33,782 nucleotides of DNA from contig JAIDTT010000020.1 in assembly GCA_029060545.1 (NCBI GenBank), positions 1 to 33,782 of the forward strand, read 5' to 3'. The position numbers and the translations under genes were made by a program. Below the pieces are notes generated by a model. That model ran no database searches and had not been told where the DNA came from. It saw only the letters and a program-made list of their open reading frames with translations. Source of the DNA: Paramuribaculum sp. GTDB lineage: Bacteria > Bacteroidota > Bacteroidia > Bacteroidales > Muribaculaceae. This document shows, piece by piece, positions 16,256-25,809 of the stretch; within the stretch, counting starts at the first letter, position 1, and every line of letters starts with the position of its first letter.

Positions 16256-19090
16256 ATGAACGGCACCCCTCTGCAACTGCTTCTCTCGCTCCCCCCGGTG
16301 GCCGCGCGCGAACTTAATGCCGCGCCTCCGGCCAATATCACCATACCCGTATTCGCCGGAAACGACCCCCCCGGCAGCCGCATCGGCTCAGGCGGAGGCA
16401 CAGTAGCACTCATCAGGCAGTGGCTCGAATCATCGCCGGCCATTCATCCCGACACCAAAAAGATTATAATCCACAGCTGCGGTCAGAGCCGACGGCTACC
16501 GGCCTACGCTGCCACCGGAAAGATTCTTACTCCGATGCCGGTGATGCGGTGGTCGACGGGCGAAAAGATCGACCAGACGCTGCTCACCATGCAGTTGCCG
16601 CTCTACGAGCGCATCATGGCATCCACGCCATCCGGAGTCAACACACTGATAGCCAGCGGCGACGTACTCCTGCGATCATCCGGTGCATTCGACTCGCTAC
16701 CAGATGTCGACGTGATATGCTTCGGCCTGTGGGCCGAACCCGAGCAGGCATCACGCCACGGCGTATTCTTCAGCAGCAAAGAGATGCCCCACGGACTCGA
16801 CTTCATGCTGCAGAAACCGTCGGTAGCCACAATCAATGAATTGGCGCAGACCCACTATTGGCTAATGGACATAGGCCTGTGGCTGCTGAGCGACCGGGCC
16901 ATGCAACGTCTTACCGAGCGATCCACCGAGCCCGATGGCTCCCTACGCTTCTACGACCTCTACAGCGAATTCGGCTGCGCGCTTGGCGACAACCCCACGC
17001 GTCCCGACAGCCTGCTCCGCGATCTCACAGTAGCAGTATTGCCCTTACCCGAGGGGGAATTTCTGCATTTCGGCACCACAGCCGAACTGCTCACATCCAC
17101 CGTCGCTCTTCAAAGCAAAGTCAGCGACCAGCGCCTCATACATTCATACCACAGCCGCCCCAACTCCACTATATTCGTACAGAACTGTAGCATCGGTACC
17201 ACATTCACCGATGCCAACGAGTGGATATGGATTGAAAACAGTTGCGTGGGCTCCGGCTGGCAGTTGTCGAGCCACAATGTAGTGACCGGCGTTCCTGTCA
17301 ACGACTGGACACTCTCACTCCCCGACGGCATCTGCCTCGATATGGCTCCCTATGCCGGCACATCGCTCACGGCAGTGCGACCCTATGGCTTCCGCGACCC
17401 GATGCGCGGCGCTCCGGACTCCCCCGACACCCTGCTGCTTGGCCGCCCGGCCATTGAGTGGGCCGCAGAGCGCGGCATCGACTTACCGCCGGCCGACGAT
17501 ATCTATTCCGCACCACTCTTCCCGCTCCTCTCCGACCTCTCCGACATACTCGCCGTAGTGCGATGGATGACGTCGGAACCGGAGCTCACCACCGGACGCG
17601 ACGTATGGCTGTCGGCCACCCACGTGAGTGCCGCCGACATCTGCGACCGTACCGACATCGCCGCACTCAGCGCCTCCCGTCTCCAATGGCTCCGTCACGA
17701 TCTGCCCATCCTTGCGGCCAACTATCCCAAAAGCGTATATTATCAACTCGACCTCAACGACATAGCCCACAAATTGGTAGCGCTTGATGTAGCAGCACCC
17801 GACCCACTCCCATCCGAAGCGCCCCTGCTGAAGCACCTGCGCAACGCCGCCCTGCTCGGCCGCGTCGCCACCCTCTACGGCCGGGAATCAGCTGAGACCG
17901 ATCGTGCTTACCGCCTGCTCAGCAGCGGCATACTCGGCTCTCTCCCCTCGGAGCGTCCCGTACCGAAATGCACCGCCTACTCCGATCAGATCGTGTGGGC
18001 GCGCTCGCCGGTGCGTATCGATCTGGCCGGAGGCTGGACCGACACACCTCCTTACTCCACGCTGCGTGGCGGCTCAGTGGTCAACGTAGCCCTTGACCTT
18101 GGCGGACAGCCCCCGCTTCAGGCATTCGTAAAGCCCTGCGCCGAACGTCATATCATACTTCGCTCCATTGATCTGGGAGCATCAGAGACAATCACCGACT
18201 ACGACGCGCTGCGCGCCTTCAACCGTATCGGCAGCCCATTCGCCATACCCAAGGCGGCACTCGCTCTGGCCGGCTTCCTACCCGAATTTTCCGACACCGC
18301 CTTCCCGACACTCCGCGAGCGACTCGACGCATTCGGCAGCGGAGTGGAGATCACACTACTGTCGGCCGTGCCCGCCGGCTCCGGTCTCGGCACGAGTTCC
18401 ATACTGGCAGCCACCGTATTGGCAGCCGTCGGCGACTTCTGCGGATTAGGCTGGAACGACACCGACATCTGCTCCCGAACCCTCGCGCTTGAGCAACTCC
18501 TCGGCACATGCGGCGGATGGCAGGACCAGTACGGAGGCATTCTGCCCGGAGTGAAGACACTCCGTACCACTTCAGGATGGAAACAGGAACCCGTATGCAA
18601 CTGGCTCCCCGACGACATCTTCACCGACCGTCGGTTCGCTCCTTGCCACCTGCTCTACTACACCGGTATCACGCGCACGGCCAAGGGAATCCTTGGTGAA
18701 ATCGTGCAGAACATTATGCTCAACGACTCTACGACACTTACCCTGCTCGACAGCATGGATCGCCACTCGCGCGCCACAGCCAAAGCGATACAGAGCCGCG
18801 ACATCGAAGCTTTCGGACGACTTGTCGGACACTCGTGGACCCTCAATCAGGCACTCGACCGCGGCACTAATCCTCCCGCCGTACAAGCCATCATCGACAA
18901 AGTAGCCCCGCATCTGCTTGGCTGCAAACTCCCCGGAGCAGGAGGTGGCGGCTTCCTCTACATGGTAGCGCGCAATGCCTACAGCGCATCGCGCATCCGT
19001 GAAATCCTTGAAGCTGACAGCGTAAACCCCGGCGCACGCTTCGTAGGCATGTCCGTCAGCACCGACGGCCTCCGCATCTCCCGCAGCTAA
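16256..19090 (+). CDS. fkp: Bifunctional L-fucokinase / fucose-1-phosphate guanylyltransferase (Fkp)
   Basis: The 944-residue length closely matches Bacteroides Fkp (about 950). The N-terminal half is the guanylyltransferase domain, with DPPGSRIGSGGGT (about 37-49) as the nucleotide-binding loop. The C-terminal part is a GHMP kinase: VWARSPVRIDLAGGWTDTPP (about 580), PAGSGLGTSS (about 706-715) and LPGAGGGGFLY (about 892). It turns scavenged L-fucose into fucose-1-phosphate and then GDP-fucose in the cytoplasm. In gut Bacteroides this GDP-fucose decorates capsular polysaccharides and glycoproteins. No fucose permease, isomerase or fucosyltransferase is in the window. ATG 16256 is 27 bases after the oxidoreductase gamma gene. 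Confidence 0.95.
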   Translation: MNGTPLQLLLSLPPVAARELNAAPPANITIPVFAGNDPPGSRIGSGGGTVALIRQWLESSPAIHPDTKKIIIHSCGQSRRLPAYAATGKILTPMPVMRWSTGEKIDQTLLTMQLPLYERIMASTPSGVNTLIASGDVLLRSSGAFDSLPDVDVICFGLWAEPEQASRHGVFFSSKEMPHGLDFMLQKPSVATINELAQTHYWLMDIGLWLLSDRAMQRLTERSTEPDGSLRFYDLYSEFGCALGDNPTRPDSLLRDLTVAVLPLPEGEFLHFGTTAELLTSTVALQSKVSDQRLIHSYHSRPNSTIFVQNCSIGTTFTDANEWIWIENSCVGSGWQLSSHNVVTGVPVNDWTLSLPDGICLDMAPYAGTSLTAVRPYGFRDPMRGAPDSPDTLLLGRPAIEWAAERGIDLPPADDIYSAPLFPLLSDLSDILAVVRWMTSEPELTTGRDVWLSATHVSAADICDRTDIAALSASRLQWLRHDLPILAANYPKSVYYQLDLNDIAHKLVALDVAAPDPLPSEAPLLKHLRNAALLGRVATLYGRESAETDRAYRLLSSGILGSLPSERPVPKCTAYSDQIVWARSPVRIDLAGGWTDTPPYSTLRGGSVVNVALDLGGQPPLQAFVKPCAERHIILRSIDLGASETITDYDALRAFNRIGSPFAIPKAALALAGFLPEFSDTAFPTLRERLDAFGSGVEITLLSAVPAGSGLGTSSILAATVLAAVGDFCGLGWNDTDICSRTLALEQLLGTCGGWQDQYGGILPGVKTLRTTSGWKQEPVCNWLPDDIFTDRRFAPCHLLYYTGITRTAKGILGEIVQNIMLNDSTTLTLLDSMDRHSRATAKAIQSRDIEAFGRLVGHSWTLNQALDRGTNPPAVQAIIDKVAPHLLGCKLPGAGGGGFLYMVARNAYSASRIREILEADSVNPGARFVGMSVSTDGLRISRS

Positions 19091-19137
19091 CCCCACCCAA
19101 AATACAGAAATATTGCAGCTTTTTGGAATAAAAAGCG

Positions 19138-19145
19138 TATATTTG
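19138..19145 (+). promoter_or_regulatory. -7 box of the lipoprotein gene
   Basis: TATATTTG fits TAnnTTTG. The leader to ATG 19196 is about 45 bases and very A/T-rich. A TTG lies 22 bases upstream, one base outside the usual spacing. Confidence 0.5.
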
Positions 19146-19195
19146 CGCTCGCAACATATCAAAAGCAACCTTTTTTAAAAAAATCAATATCCCAC

Positions 19196-20263
19196 ATGAA
19201 AAAATTTATGGAAAAGCTCGCTATGCTTGCTCTCTGCGTAGCGACGGGCGTAAGTTTCGCAGCTTGCTCCGACGACAAGAGCGACGACGGCTACGAAGTA
19301 GTGGATCCCACCACCCCTGAAACACCCGAGTTTACCACAAATCTCAACTCCGAAGGCCAGTACCGCGGCGACTTCTTCGACTCCGGCAGCGGCAATATCC
19401 TCGTAGGTATCTCCGACAACACCATCGTATACGATCTGGAGACCGACAAATTCACAGGCAACGGCAAGATGATCGCTATCTGCTTCTGCACCGCCATCGC
19501 CGAAGATCCCGACTTCGCCGAACTCGTACAGGGCAAATACACCGGCAACAACACTCACGACAAAGGCTCATTCACCCTCGGCGGTCAGAGCTACATCGTG
19601 ACCTACGCCAACGGTAAGGCTACTAAGGCTGCTGTCACCCAGGGCAACGTCACAGTCACTGCCTACGGCGACGGCGTATACTCCATCGAAGGCACTCTCA
19701 TCACCGGTGCCGGTGCCACCAAGGTGAACTATGTAGGTAAAATACCTATGTACAACCGCTCCTTCTTAGGCTCCATGAGCAATCTCACTTCAGCCGTTCA
19801 GCTCCCCGAATTCAAGGCAGTCGCCATGATCAACCATGGTACTTACTACTCTGATCAGACTGAGTACATACAGCTGGGTTTGGCCGGCGAAAACTACACG
19901 CTCCTCAACAATTACGGCGACGGACAGTGTGTATGGTTTGCTCTCAACGTCAACTTAGGCGCAAACGGCATACCCTCCGGCACATATTCCGTAATCGATT
20001 CCGGAGCAATGGGCGAAGATGAGGACTTCAATCCCTTCACCATTATCGACGGATTCTATTATCCCCCGCTCGACGCCTCCTACGGCTCATGGTACTACTA
20101 CAGCGGTGGCGGCGTAGAAGCTGCTATCAAAGGCGGCAATGTCACCGTGCTCAACAAGGGCAACAATCAGTACACCGTCAACATCAACGTGAAGGACGGC
20201 CACGGCAACGCCATCACCGGCAGCTACGAAGGCGAGATCGTCTACATCGACGCCAGGAATTAA
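19196..20263 (+). CDS. Putative surface-exposed lipoprotein with internal repeat, function unknown
   Basis: The 355-residue product has a lipoprotein signal peptide ending in SFAAC (lipid cysteine near residue 24). The following SDDKSDD fits the acidic lipoprotein export signal that sends Bacteroidota lipoproteins to the outer face of the outer membrane. A Pro/Thr-rich linker comes next. The mature part seems to hold two related beta-rich halves, each with a GxY start, a long middle, and a closing stretch around NVTVxxxGxxxY and an EGxxI/YEGEI strand. I do not recognise the family. A terminator follows the gene, and it has its own promoter box, so it is a single-gene unit unconnected with fkp. 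Confidence 0.82.
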   Translation: MKKFMEKLAMLALCVATGVSFAACSDDKSDDGYEVVDPTTPETPEFTTNLNSEGQYRGDFFDSGSGNILVGISDNTIVYDLETDKFTGNGKMIAICFCTAIAEDPDFAELVQGKYTGNNTHDKGSFTLGGQSYIVTYANGKATKAAVTQGNVTVTAYGDGVYSIEGTLITGAGATKVNYVGKIPMYNRSFLGSMSNLTSAVQLPEFKAVAMINHGTYYSDQTEYIQLGLAGENYTLLNNYGDGQCVWFALNVNLGANGIPSGTYSVIDSGAMGEDEDFNPFTIIDGFYYPPLDASYGSWYYYSGGGVEAAIKGGNVTVLNKGNNQYTVNINVKDGHGNAITGSYEGEIVYIDARN

Positions 20264-20289
20264 TATCCCTATCCCCAAAATCGCACACA

Positions 20290-20328
20290 GCCTGCGGATT
20301 CCCTCCGGATCCGCAGGTTGCTTTTTTT
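20290..20328 (+). terminator. Intrinsic terminator after the lipoprotein gene
   Basis: Arms GCCTGCGGAT and ATCCGCAGGT (20290-20318) are followed by a run of seven T (20322-20328). The T-run overlaps the -33 element of the murI promoter. Confidence 0.87.
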
Positions 20329-20356
20329 GCGATTATGTCTGAATTAATTAAATTTG
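20326..20356 (+). promoter_or_regulatory. murI operon promoter
   Basis: TTTG (20326-20329), 19 bases, then TAAATTTG (20349-20356) match TTTG-N19-21-TAnnTTTG. Predicted start is near 20361, with a short leader to ATG 20375. The in-frame TTG at 20354 lies inside the box and is not the start. Confidence 0.75.
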
Positions 20357-20374
20357 TGGAAAAATAATCCACCC

Positions 20375-21220
20375 ATGAGCCAGTCCGACATACAGCAATC
20401 AGGCCCGATAGGAGTATTCGACTCAGGCTACGGCGGACTCACGATACTTCGCGAGATCAGGAGCCGCCTGCCGCAATACGACTATATATATCTGGGCGAC
20501 AATGCCAGAGCTCCTTACGGCACACGCTCATTCGATGTGGTCTACCGCTTCACGCTCGAAGCTGTGCGTCACCTCTTCGACCGCGGATGCCGCCTCGTGA
20601 TTCTGGCTTGCAACACCGCATCGGCCAAGGCGCTCCGATCCATCCAGCAGCGCGACCTGCCCGGCATCGATCCCACGCGCCGGGTGCTCGGAGTGATACG
20701 CCCCACAGTGGAGCGGCTCGGCCGGCTGAGCCGCAACGGCCATATAGGCCTTCTGGCCACCCACGGCACCGTAAGCTCACACAGCTACGATATGGAGATC
20801 GAGAAGCTGTATCCCGACCGCTCCATTACGCTCACATCCAAGGCCGCTCCAATGTGGGTACCACTGATCGAAAACGGCGAGGCCGACAAGCCCGGCGCCG
20901 ACTATTTCGTAACCAAATACATAGGAGAGCTTATGGGTGCAGATCCGCAGATCGACACCCTTCTGCTCGGATGCACCCACTTCCCGATACTCTACCCCAA
21001 GATTCGTGCCGCTGTGCCCGAAGGAGTAGATATCGTATGTCAGGGCCACATCGTAGCCGACAGCCTGGCCGACTACCTCCGCCGCCATCCCGAGATGGAG
21101 CGGCGCTGCGGCAAAGGGGGAGCGTGCCGCTACCTCACCACCGAGAGCCCCGACGCATTCTCGCGCCTGGCCGCAATGTTTCTGGGCGAAGATGTCGATG
21201 CAAGCCACGTAGTCCTTTAA
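20375..21220 (+). CDS. murI: Glutamate racemase
   Basis: This 281-residue enzyme makes D-glutamate for peptidoglycan. Motifs are IGVFDSGYGGLT near the start, GDNARAPYG, ACNTAS with catalytic C79, and GCTHFPIL with catalytic C200. The two cysteines act as the acid/base pair in cofactor-independent racemisation. The length is normal (about 260-290). It leads a run of closely spaced genes (murI, zinc peptidase, cytidylyltransferase, obg, pgeF) and has a good promoter of its own. Confidence 0.95.
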   Translation: MSQSDIQQSGPIGVFDSGYGGLTILREIRSRLPQYDYIYLGDNARAPYGTRSFDVVYRFTLEAVRHLFDRGCRLVILACNTASAKALRSIQQRDLPGIDPTRRVLGVIRPTVERLGRLSRNGHIGLLATHGTVSSHSYDMEIEKLYPDRSITLTSKAAPMWVPLIENGEADKPGADYFVTKYIGELMGADPQIDTLLLGCTHFPILYPKIRAAVPEGVDIVCQGHIVADSLADYLRRHPEMERRCGKGGACRYLTTESPDAFSRLAAMFLGEDVDASHVVL

Positions 21221-21263
21221 TTTCCTCACATCAATAATCACACTAAAAAAAGCATTCACGAAT

Positions 21264-22136
21264 ATGAGACTCGACGGACGACGTAAATCCACCCATGTTG
21301 ACGACCGACGCGGTCAGTCGTCAGGCCGGCGCGGCATAGCCATCGGCGGTAGCATAGTAGGTATCATCATCGCAGCCGTAGTCACCTGGCTATCCGGCGG
21401 CAATCCCGTCGACGTGCTCTCCGGAGCCCTCGGCGACACCGGATTCCAATCTCAGCAGCCCACCTACACACCATCAGCCGAAGAGGAGGAACTGGCCGAC
21501 TTCTCCAAGAAGATATTCGCAGGCACCGAAGATGTCTGGACCAAACTCTTTGCCGAGCAGGGACTCCCCCCCTACGAGCCTCCTACTCTCGTGCTCTACA
21601 CCGGCGCCACCACAAGCGGATGCGGCAATGCCGACGCCTCCATAGGCCCATTCTACTGCTCCGCCGACGAGACCGTATACATCGACCTCTCTTTCTTCTC
21701 CGATATGCGCCGCACCATCGGTGCCGACGGCGACTTCGCCTATGCCTACGTGATAGCCCACGAGGTAGGCCACCACGTACAGCATCTGCTCGGACAGCTA
21801 TCGCAGAGCCACGCCAAGATGCAGCGATCGTCGCAGACCGAGTCCAATCGCGAGAGCGTGCGCCTCGAACTGCAGGCCGACTACTACGCCGGTGTGTGGG
21901 CTCACCACGACAACCTCATGTTTGGCTCCCTCGAACCCGGCGACATCGAAGAAGCCCTCGACGCCGCACAGAAAATCGGCGACGACTATCTGCAGAAGCG
22001 CGCACAGGGCTATGCCGTGCCCGATTCATTCAACCACGGCACCTCCGCACAGCGCGAGCGCTGGCTCCGCAAAGGACTCAACACCGGCACAATAGCCGGA
22101 GGCGACACCTTCTCTCCAACCTACAGTTCACTCTGA
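21264..22136 (+). CDS. ypfJ: YpfJ-type neutral zinc metallopeptidase, membrane-anchored
   Basis: The 290-residue protein has a basic cytoplasmic N-terminus and one membrane helix (about residues 24-43). An extracytoplasmic peptidase domain then carries HEVGHHVQ (H166, E167, H170) and a third-ligand helix around LELQADYYAGVWAH. CGNADASIGPFYC and VYIDLSFF are standard blocks of the PF04228 family. Substrate and role are unknown in the family. It lies 43 bases after murI and 27 before the cytidylyltransferase, without a terminator, and is probably co-transcribed. Confidence 0.9.
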   Translation: MRLDGRRKSTHVDDRRGQSSGRRGIAIGGSIVGIIIAAVVTWLSGGNPVDVLSGALGDTGFQSQQPTYTPSAEEEELADFSKKIFAGTEDVWTKLFAEQGLPPYEPPTLVLYTGATTSGCGNADASIGPFYCSADETVYIDLSFFSDMRRTIGADGDFAYAYVIAHEVGHHVQHLLGQLSQSHAKMQRSSQTESNRESVRLELQADYYAGVWAHHDNLMFGSLEPGDIEEALDAAQKIGDDYLQKRAQGYAVPDSFNHGTSAQRERWLRKGLNTGTIAGGDTFSPTYSSL

Positions 22137-22163
22137 TCATCCCCACCCACATAACACAATAAT

Positions 22164-22886
22164 ATGAAACCCTACGACGAAAACATACTCTACATCATCC
22201 CCGCCCGCGGCGGAAGCAAAGGCATACCCCGCAAAAACATCAAAGTACTCGCCGGACGCCCCCTCATCCACTACTCCATCGACGTAGCCCGACAGCTGGC
22301 CAACGACGACCACATCATCGTGTCCACCGAAGATAACGAAATCATACAGGTAGCCGAAGCCACAGGCCTGCCCGTACACTATCGCCGTCCGGCAGAGCTC
22401 GCCACCGACACCGCCGGTTCCTACGGCGTGATCATCGACGCAATGGACTGGGCCGATGCCCGGGGCATCAAGTACGACAAGGTATGTCTGCTCCAGCCCA
22501 CATCACCCCTCCGCATCGTCGACGACGTGAAAGCCTGCATCGACATGTACACTCCGGAAGTCGACATGGTAGTCACCGTAGCCGAATCGCGCAGCAACCC
22601 CTACTACAACTGTCTCGAAGCCGATCCCGTCACCGGCTACCTCACCATCAGTAAAGGTCACGGCATGTACACTCGCCGCCAGGACGCGCCAAAAGTATGG
22701 GAATACACCGGCTCGGTCTACGTATTCAATCCCGAATCATTGCGCCGCCACACACTCGGCGAGATGAACAAGCGCCTCGGATGCCCCACACCCGCAGAGC
22801 GTTGCGTCGATCTCGACAACACCACCGACTGGATGCTTGCCGAAACCCTCATCTATCAGGCAAAAGCCAACGCCCCCAAGGAGTAA
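22164..22886 (+). CDS. Acylneuraminate cytidylyltransferase-family protein (CMP-nonulosonic acid synthetase-like)
   Basis: The 240-residue product opens with [15 protein letters not shown], the nucleotide-binding motif of CMP-sialic/legionaminic/pseudaminic acid synthetases. LLQPTSPLR and the C-terminal [10 protein letters not shown] block (metal-binding aspartates) also fit. Such enzymes join CTP to a nonulosonic acid for surface glycans. None of the usual partners (NeuB, NeuC or a sialyltransferase) is seen in the window. It lies between a zinc peptidase and obg, apparently as part of the murI run. Which nine-carbon sugar it activates cannot be told. Confidence 0.86.
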   Translation: MKPYDENILYIIPARGGSKGIPRKNIKVLAGRPLIHYSIDVARQLANDDHIIVSTEDNEIIQVAEATGLPVHYRRPAELATDTAGSYGVIIDAMDWADARGIKYDKVCLLQPTSPLRIVDDVKACIDMYTPEVDMVVTVAESRSNPYYNCLEADPVTGYLTISKGHGMYTRRQDAPKVWEYTGSVYVFNPESLRRHTLGEMNKRLGCPTPAERCVDLDNTTDWMLAETLIYQAKANAPKE

Positions 22887-22959
22887 CATTCCGGCCCTCT
22901 CAGGTGTTATAATCATATATAATACTAATTCTACTCATAACCACAAACATATCCAAGCC

Positions 22960-24180
22960 ATGGCCGATTCCAACTTTATAGACTATGTGAAAATTCATTG
23001 CCGCTCCGGCAAAGGCGGAGCGGGATCCCGTCATTTCCATCGCGCTAAATACGTCCCCAAAGGAGGCCCCGACGGAGGCGACGGAGGCCGTGGCGGACAT
23101 ATCATCCTCAAAGGCAACAAACAGATGTGGACACTGCTTCCGCTCAAGTTCAACCGCCACATCTTCGCCGGCAACGGCGAATCCGGATCCGCCGGCCGAA
23201 GCTCCGGCAAGGACGGTCAGGACGTGATCGTGGAAGTACCCACCGGCACCGTAGTGTTCGATGCCGAGACCGGCGAATTTCTCTGCGAGGTCAACGAGCA
23301 CGGTCAGGAAATCAAGCTCCTCCGTGGCGGACGCGGTGGCCTCGGCAACTGGCACTTCAAGTCATCCACCAACCGCACCCCACGCTACGCTCAGCCCGGC
23401 GAACCCGCCATCGAGCGCACCGTCATACTCGAGCTGAAGCTGCTCGCCGACGTAGGCCTCGTAGGCCTACCCAACGCCGGCAAGTCTACGCTCCTGTCCG
23501 CCGTATCGGCCGCCCGTCCAAAGATAGCCGACTACCCGTTCACCACCATGGAGCCACAGCTCGGCATCGTGTCATATCGCGGCAACCGCTCCTTCGTCAT
23601 GGCCGACATCCCCGGCATCATCGAAGGCGCCAGCGAGGGCAAAGGCCTCGGCCTGCGATTCCTCCGCCACATCGAGCGCAACGCCGTGCTCCTGTTCATG
23701 GTTCCCGCCGATGCCGACGACATCAAAGCCCAGTATGAAACGCTGCTCAACGAGCTCCGCCAGTTCAATCCCCAGCTGATGGACAAGGAGCGCGTGCTCG
23801 CCATATCCAAGTCCGACCTGCTCGACGAAGAGCTGCGCCACGAAATCGAAAAGACACTCCCCGCCGACATCCCCCACGTATTCATATCAGCCGTCACCGG
23901 CTTCGGCCTCGACGAGCTCAAGGATGTGCTCTGGGGAGCCATCACCGACGAGCGCAACCAGATAGCCACGCCCGACATCACCCATCGCCCGCTCGACGGC
24001 CATCACCGCGTACGCGAGGAGGATGAATTCGTATTCGACACCCCCCCGACCATCGAAGCCGACGAGGACAACGAAGAGGACTTCGACGACGATTTCGACA
24101 ATTCGTACGACGATATCGAGTGGGACGACGACTACAACCTCGATATGATCGACGAAGATGGCGATACCCGAAAGGATTGA
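22960..24180 (+). CDS. obg: GTPase Obg (CgtA)
   Basis: The 406-residue protein is read from ATG 22960; the open frame extends into the previous gene, but the Obg N-terminus [18 protein letters not shown] fixes the start. The glycine-rich Obg fold covers about 1-158. The G domain follows with GLPNAGKST (G1), DYPFTTMEP (G2), [16 protein letters not shown] (G3), SKSD (G4) and SAVTGFG (G5). The tail is a strongly acidic Asp/Glu run, common in Obg proteins. It acts in 50S ribosome maturation and stress response. The pgeF start overlaps its last 23 bases. Confidence 0.96.
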   Translation: MADSNFIDYVKIHCRSGKGGAGSRHFHRAKYVPKGGPDGGDGGRGGHIILKGNKQMWTLLPLKFNRHIFAGNGESGSAGRSSGKDGQDVIVEVPTGTVVFDAETGEFLCEVNEHGQEIKLLRGGRGGLGNWHFKSSTNRTPRYAQPGEPAIERTVILELKLLADVGLVGLPNAGKSTLLSAVSAARPKIADYPFTTMEPQLGIVSYRGNRSFVMADIPGIIEGASEGKGLGLRFLRHIERNAVLLFMVPADADDIKAQYETLLNELRQFNPQLMDKERVLAISKSDLLDEELRHEIEKTLPADIPHVFISAVTGFGLDELKDVLWGAITDERNQIATPDITHRPLDGHHRVREEDEFVFDTPPTIEADEDNEEDFDDDFDNSYDDIEWDDDYNLDMIDEDGDTRKD

Positions 24181-24916
24181 CCTTCTCCCCCGATGCCCCG
24201 GCGTTACAGCCGTGAGCATCCCCCGCGGCCCGCACTCCCCCGACAGCCCGTATAGCGGATTCAACGCCTGCCACTACGTAGGCGATGATCCGGCTCACGT
24301 CGATGCTTGCCGCCGCGATCTTGCCGCAATGCTCGGACTCACACCCGACCGGTTGGTCATACCACGCCAGACCCACTCAGCCCGCGTCGAGATCGTCACC
24401 GATCCTTCAGCAGTACTCGAAGGAGTCGACGCACTCGTCACCGACCGCCCCGGCATAGCACTGTGTATCAACACCGCCGACTGCGTGCCCATAGTCCTCG
24501 CCGACCACGTGTCCGGCGTGATCGGCGCAGCCCATAGCGGCTGGCGCGGCACCATAGCATCCATCGCCGCCCTCACCGTCGAAGCCATGGTAAGCCTCGG
24601 AGCCGATCCCGGGCGCATACAAGCAGCCATGGGGCCATGCATCTGCAGCCGGTGCTATTGCGTAGGCGAAGACGTTGCCCGTCAGTTTATTGACAAATAT
24701 GGCAAGGAATCTGACCAAGTGGTTAGACCATTCGGTCAGTACCACATCGACCTGCCGCAAGCCGTGAGGCTCACCCTGCTCCACGCAGGGCTCAAGCCCG
24801 GGCACATATCCCTACCTACGGAGTGTAGCCATCACACACCTGCCGGGCGCTGGCCATCCGCGCGCCGCCTCGGCATCGCCTCACCCCGCACCCTCACCGC
24901 CATCTTCAAGCAGTAA
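24158..24916 (+). CDS. pgeF: PgeF/YfiH-type laccase-domain protein (peptidoglycan editing factor)
   Basis: The 252-residue product shows the DUF152 fold pattern: [12 protein letters not shown], then RQTHSARV with the first zinc histidine, [10 protein letters not shown] with the cysteine, and AAHSGWRGT with the second histidine. [16 protein letters not shown] and a C-terminal [14 protein letters not shown] follow. Family members act on purine nucleosides and, in E. coli, help keep wrong amino acids out of peptidoglycan. That suits its place in a run begun by murI. The start overlaps obg by 23 bases. Its stop is only 3 bases from the stop of the convergent DUF115-like gene. Confidence 0.92.
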   Translation: MAIPERIDLLPRCPGVTAVSIPRGPHSPDSPYSGFNACHYVGDDPAHVDACRRDLAAMLGLTPDRLVIPRQTHSARVEIVTDPSAVLEGVDALVTDRPGIALCINTADCVPIVLADHVSGVIGAAHSGWRGTIASIAALTVEAMVSLGADPGRIQAAMGPCICSRCYCVGEDVARQFIDKYGKESDQVVRPFGQYHIDLPQAVRLTLLHAGLKPGHISLPTECSHHTPAGRWPSARRLGIASPRTLTAIFKQ

Positions 24917-24919
24917 TGA

Positions 24920-25771
24920 TTATTCCGGAAGGGGGCCGCGGGGGAAGGCATCGATGAAACTGCCCGGCGTAGAATTGATGATGCGGCAGCCGGCACGGCG
25001 CGCGAAGCGCTCAATCAGATGATAGGCGCGGAATGCCACATAGAAGCTGTGGATTATCTGATGTATGCGGATATCCTTGTAGATCGTGGCCGAGCGCTGA
25101 TGCTCCTCCTTGTTGTCCTCATAGTAGTGAGGCTGCACCGACACCACCGTATTATTATCGTCGACTTCGAGCGTGCGCGTCCACGAATGGTCGGCACCGG
25201 TCACGTATACCGTCTTGAATCCCATCTTTATAGCGCACATCAGCGAAGGTATCAACACATTGCGCGGGCGCGGCATCGCGCGACCCGACCCGTAGGCCAG
25301 GTTCTCAAACCACTCATAGCCCTCCACGCCTACCATATTGAAGCCCTCCACAGTGATATTGGCGCCCAGCCCCATAGCCTTCACCCGCTTCATCATCTTC
25401 AGCGGTATGAGCAGACGCATAGGCCAGTCCACCCGTCGGCGGATATTCTGCCACAGGCGCTCCACATTCTCGTAGCCCTCCACAGTGAAGAAAGCCGGAT
25501 CGGCCATCACGTAGTATTCCGGCCGGAAGCGGTAAAATTCGTCGGTATTGGCAGCGAAGTTCACAGCCAGCAGCGGATACTTGTCGAGCGACGCCGCGTG
25601 GTCGCGTATCGTCTCTCGCAGCGAGGGACCGTTGGCCATTATTATCAGCGAATCAGCACCGTCCGAAGCCGGCGTGATGCGGCAGCGCCCCGTGCCGGCC
25701 ACTATCTTGACTACTCCCTTCATAGTGCGGCCGGTCTTTTCCAGCCACGATGTAAATACAGCGGTTTTCAT
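24920..25771 (-). CDS. DUF115/MptE-like protein, possible glycosyltransferase-type enzyme
   Basis: The 283-residue product is read from ATG 25771 (MKTAVFTSWLEK); the frame is open further upstream but crosses the promoter. SLIIMANGPSLRETI near residue 62 is a nucleotide-binding-type loop like that of DUF115/MptE-like and GT42-like proteins. FRPEYYVMADPAFF follows, the usual next block. TVYVTGADHSWT and the C-terminal INSTPGSFIDAFPR complete the pattern. Relatives include flagellin-glycosylation (Maf-like) and pterin diphosphokinase proteins. Here a surface-glycan role is my inference from nearby fkp and the CMP-sugar synthetase. It shares a divergent promoter with glsA. Confidence 0.62.
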   Translation of the reverse strand: MKTAVFTSWLEKTGRTMKGVVKIVAGTGRCRITPASDGADSLIIMANGPSLRETIRDHAASLDKYPLLAVNFAANTDEFYRFRPEYYVMADPAFFTVEGYENVERLWQNIRRRVDWPMRLLIPLKMMKRVKAMGLGANITVEGFNMVGVEGYEWFENLAYGSGRAMPRPRNVLIPSLMCAIKMGFKTVYVTGADHSWTRTLEVDDNNTVVSVQPHYYEDNKEEHQRSATIYKDIRIHQIIHSFYVAFRAYHLIERFARRAGCRIINSTPGSFIDAFPRGPLPE

Positions 25772-25779
25772 ATATGGCA

Positions 25780-25809
25780 GCAAATGTAGTGAATTTTCAT
25801 TACATTTGC
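25780..25809. promoter_or_regulatory. Near-palindromic divergent promoter between the DUF115-like gene and glsA
   Basis: GCAAATGTA at 25780-25788 is mirrored exactly by TACATTTGC at 25801-25809. An inner TGAA/TTCA pair also matches. Each arm carries a TACATTTG -7 box pointing outward: minus 25788-25781 for the DUF115-like gene, plus 25801-25808 for glsA. Leaders would be only about 5 and 8 bases. Confidence 0.7.
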
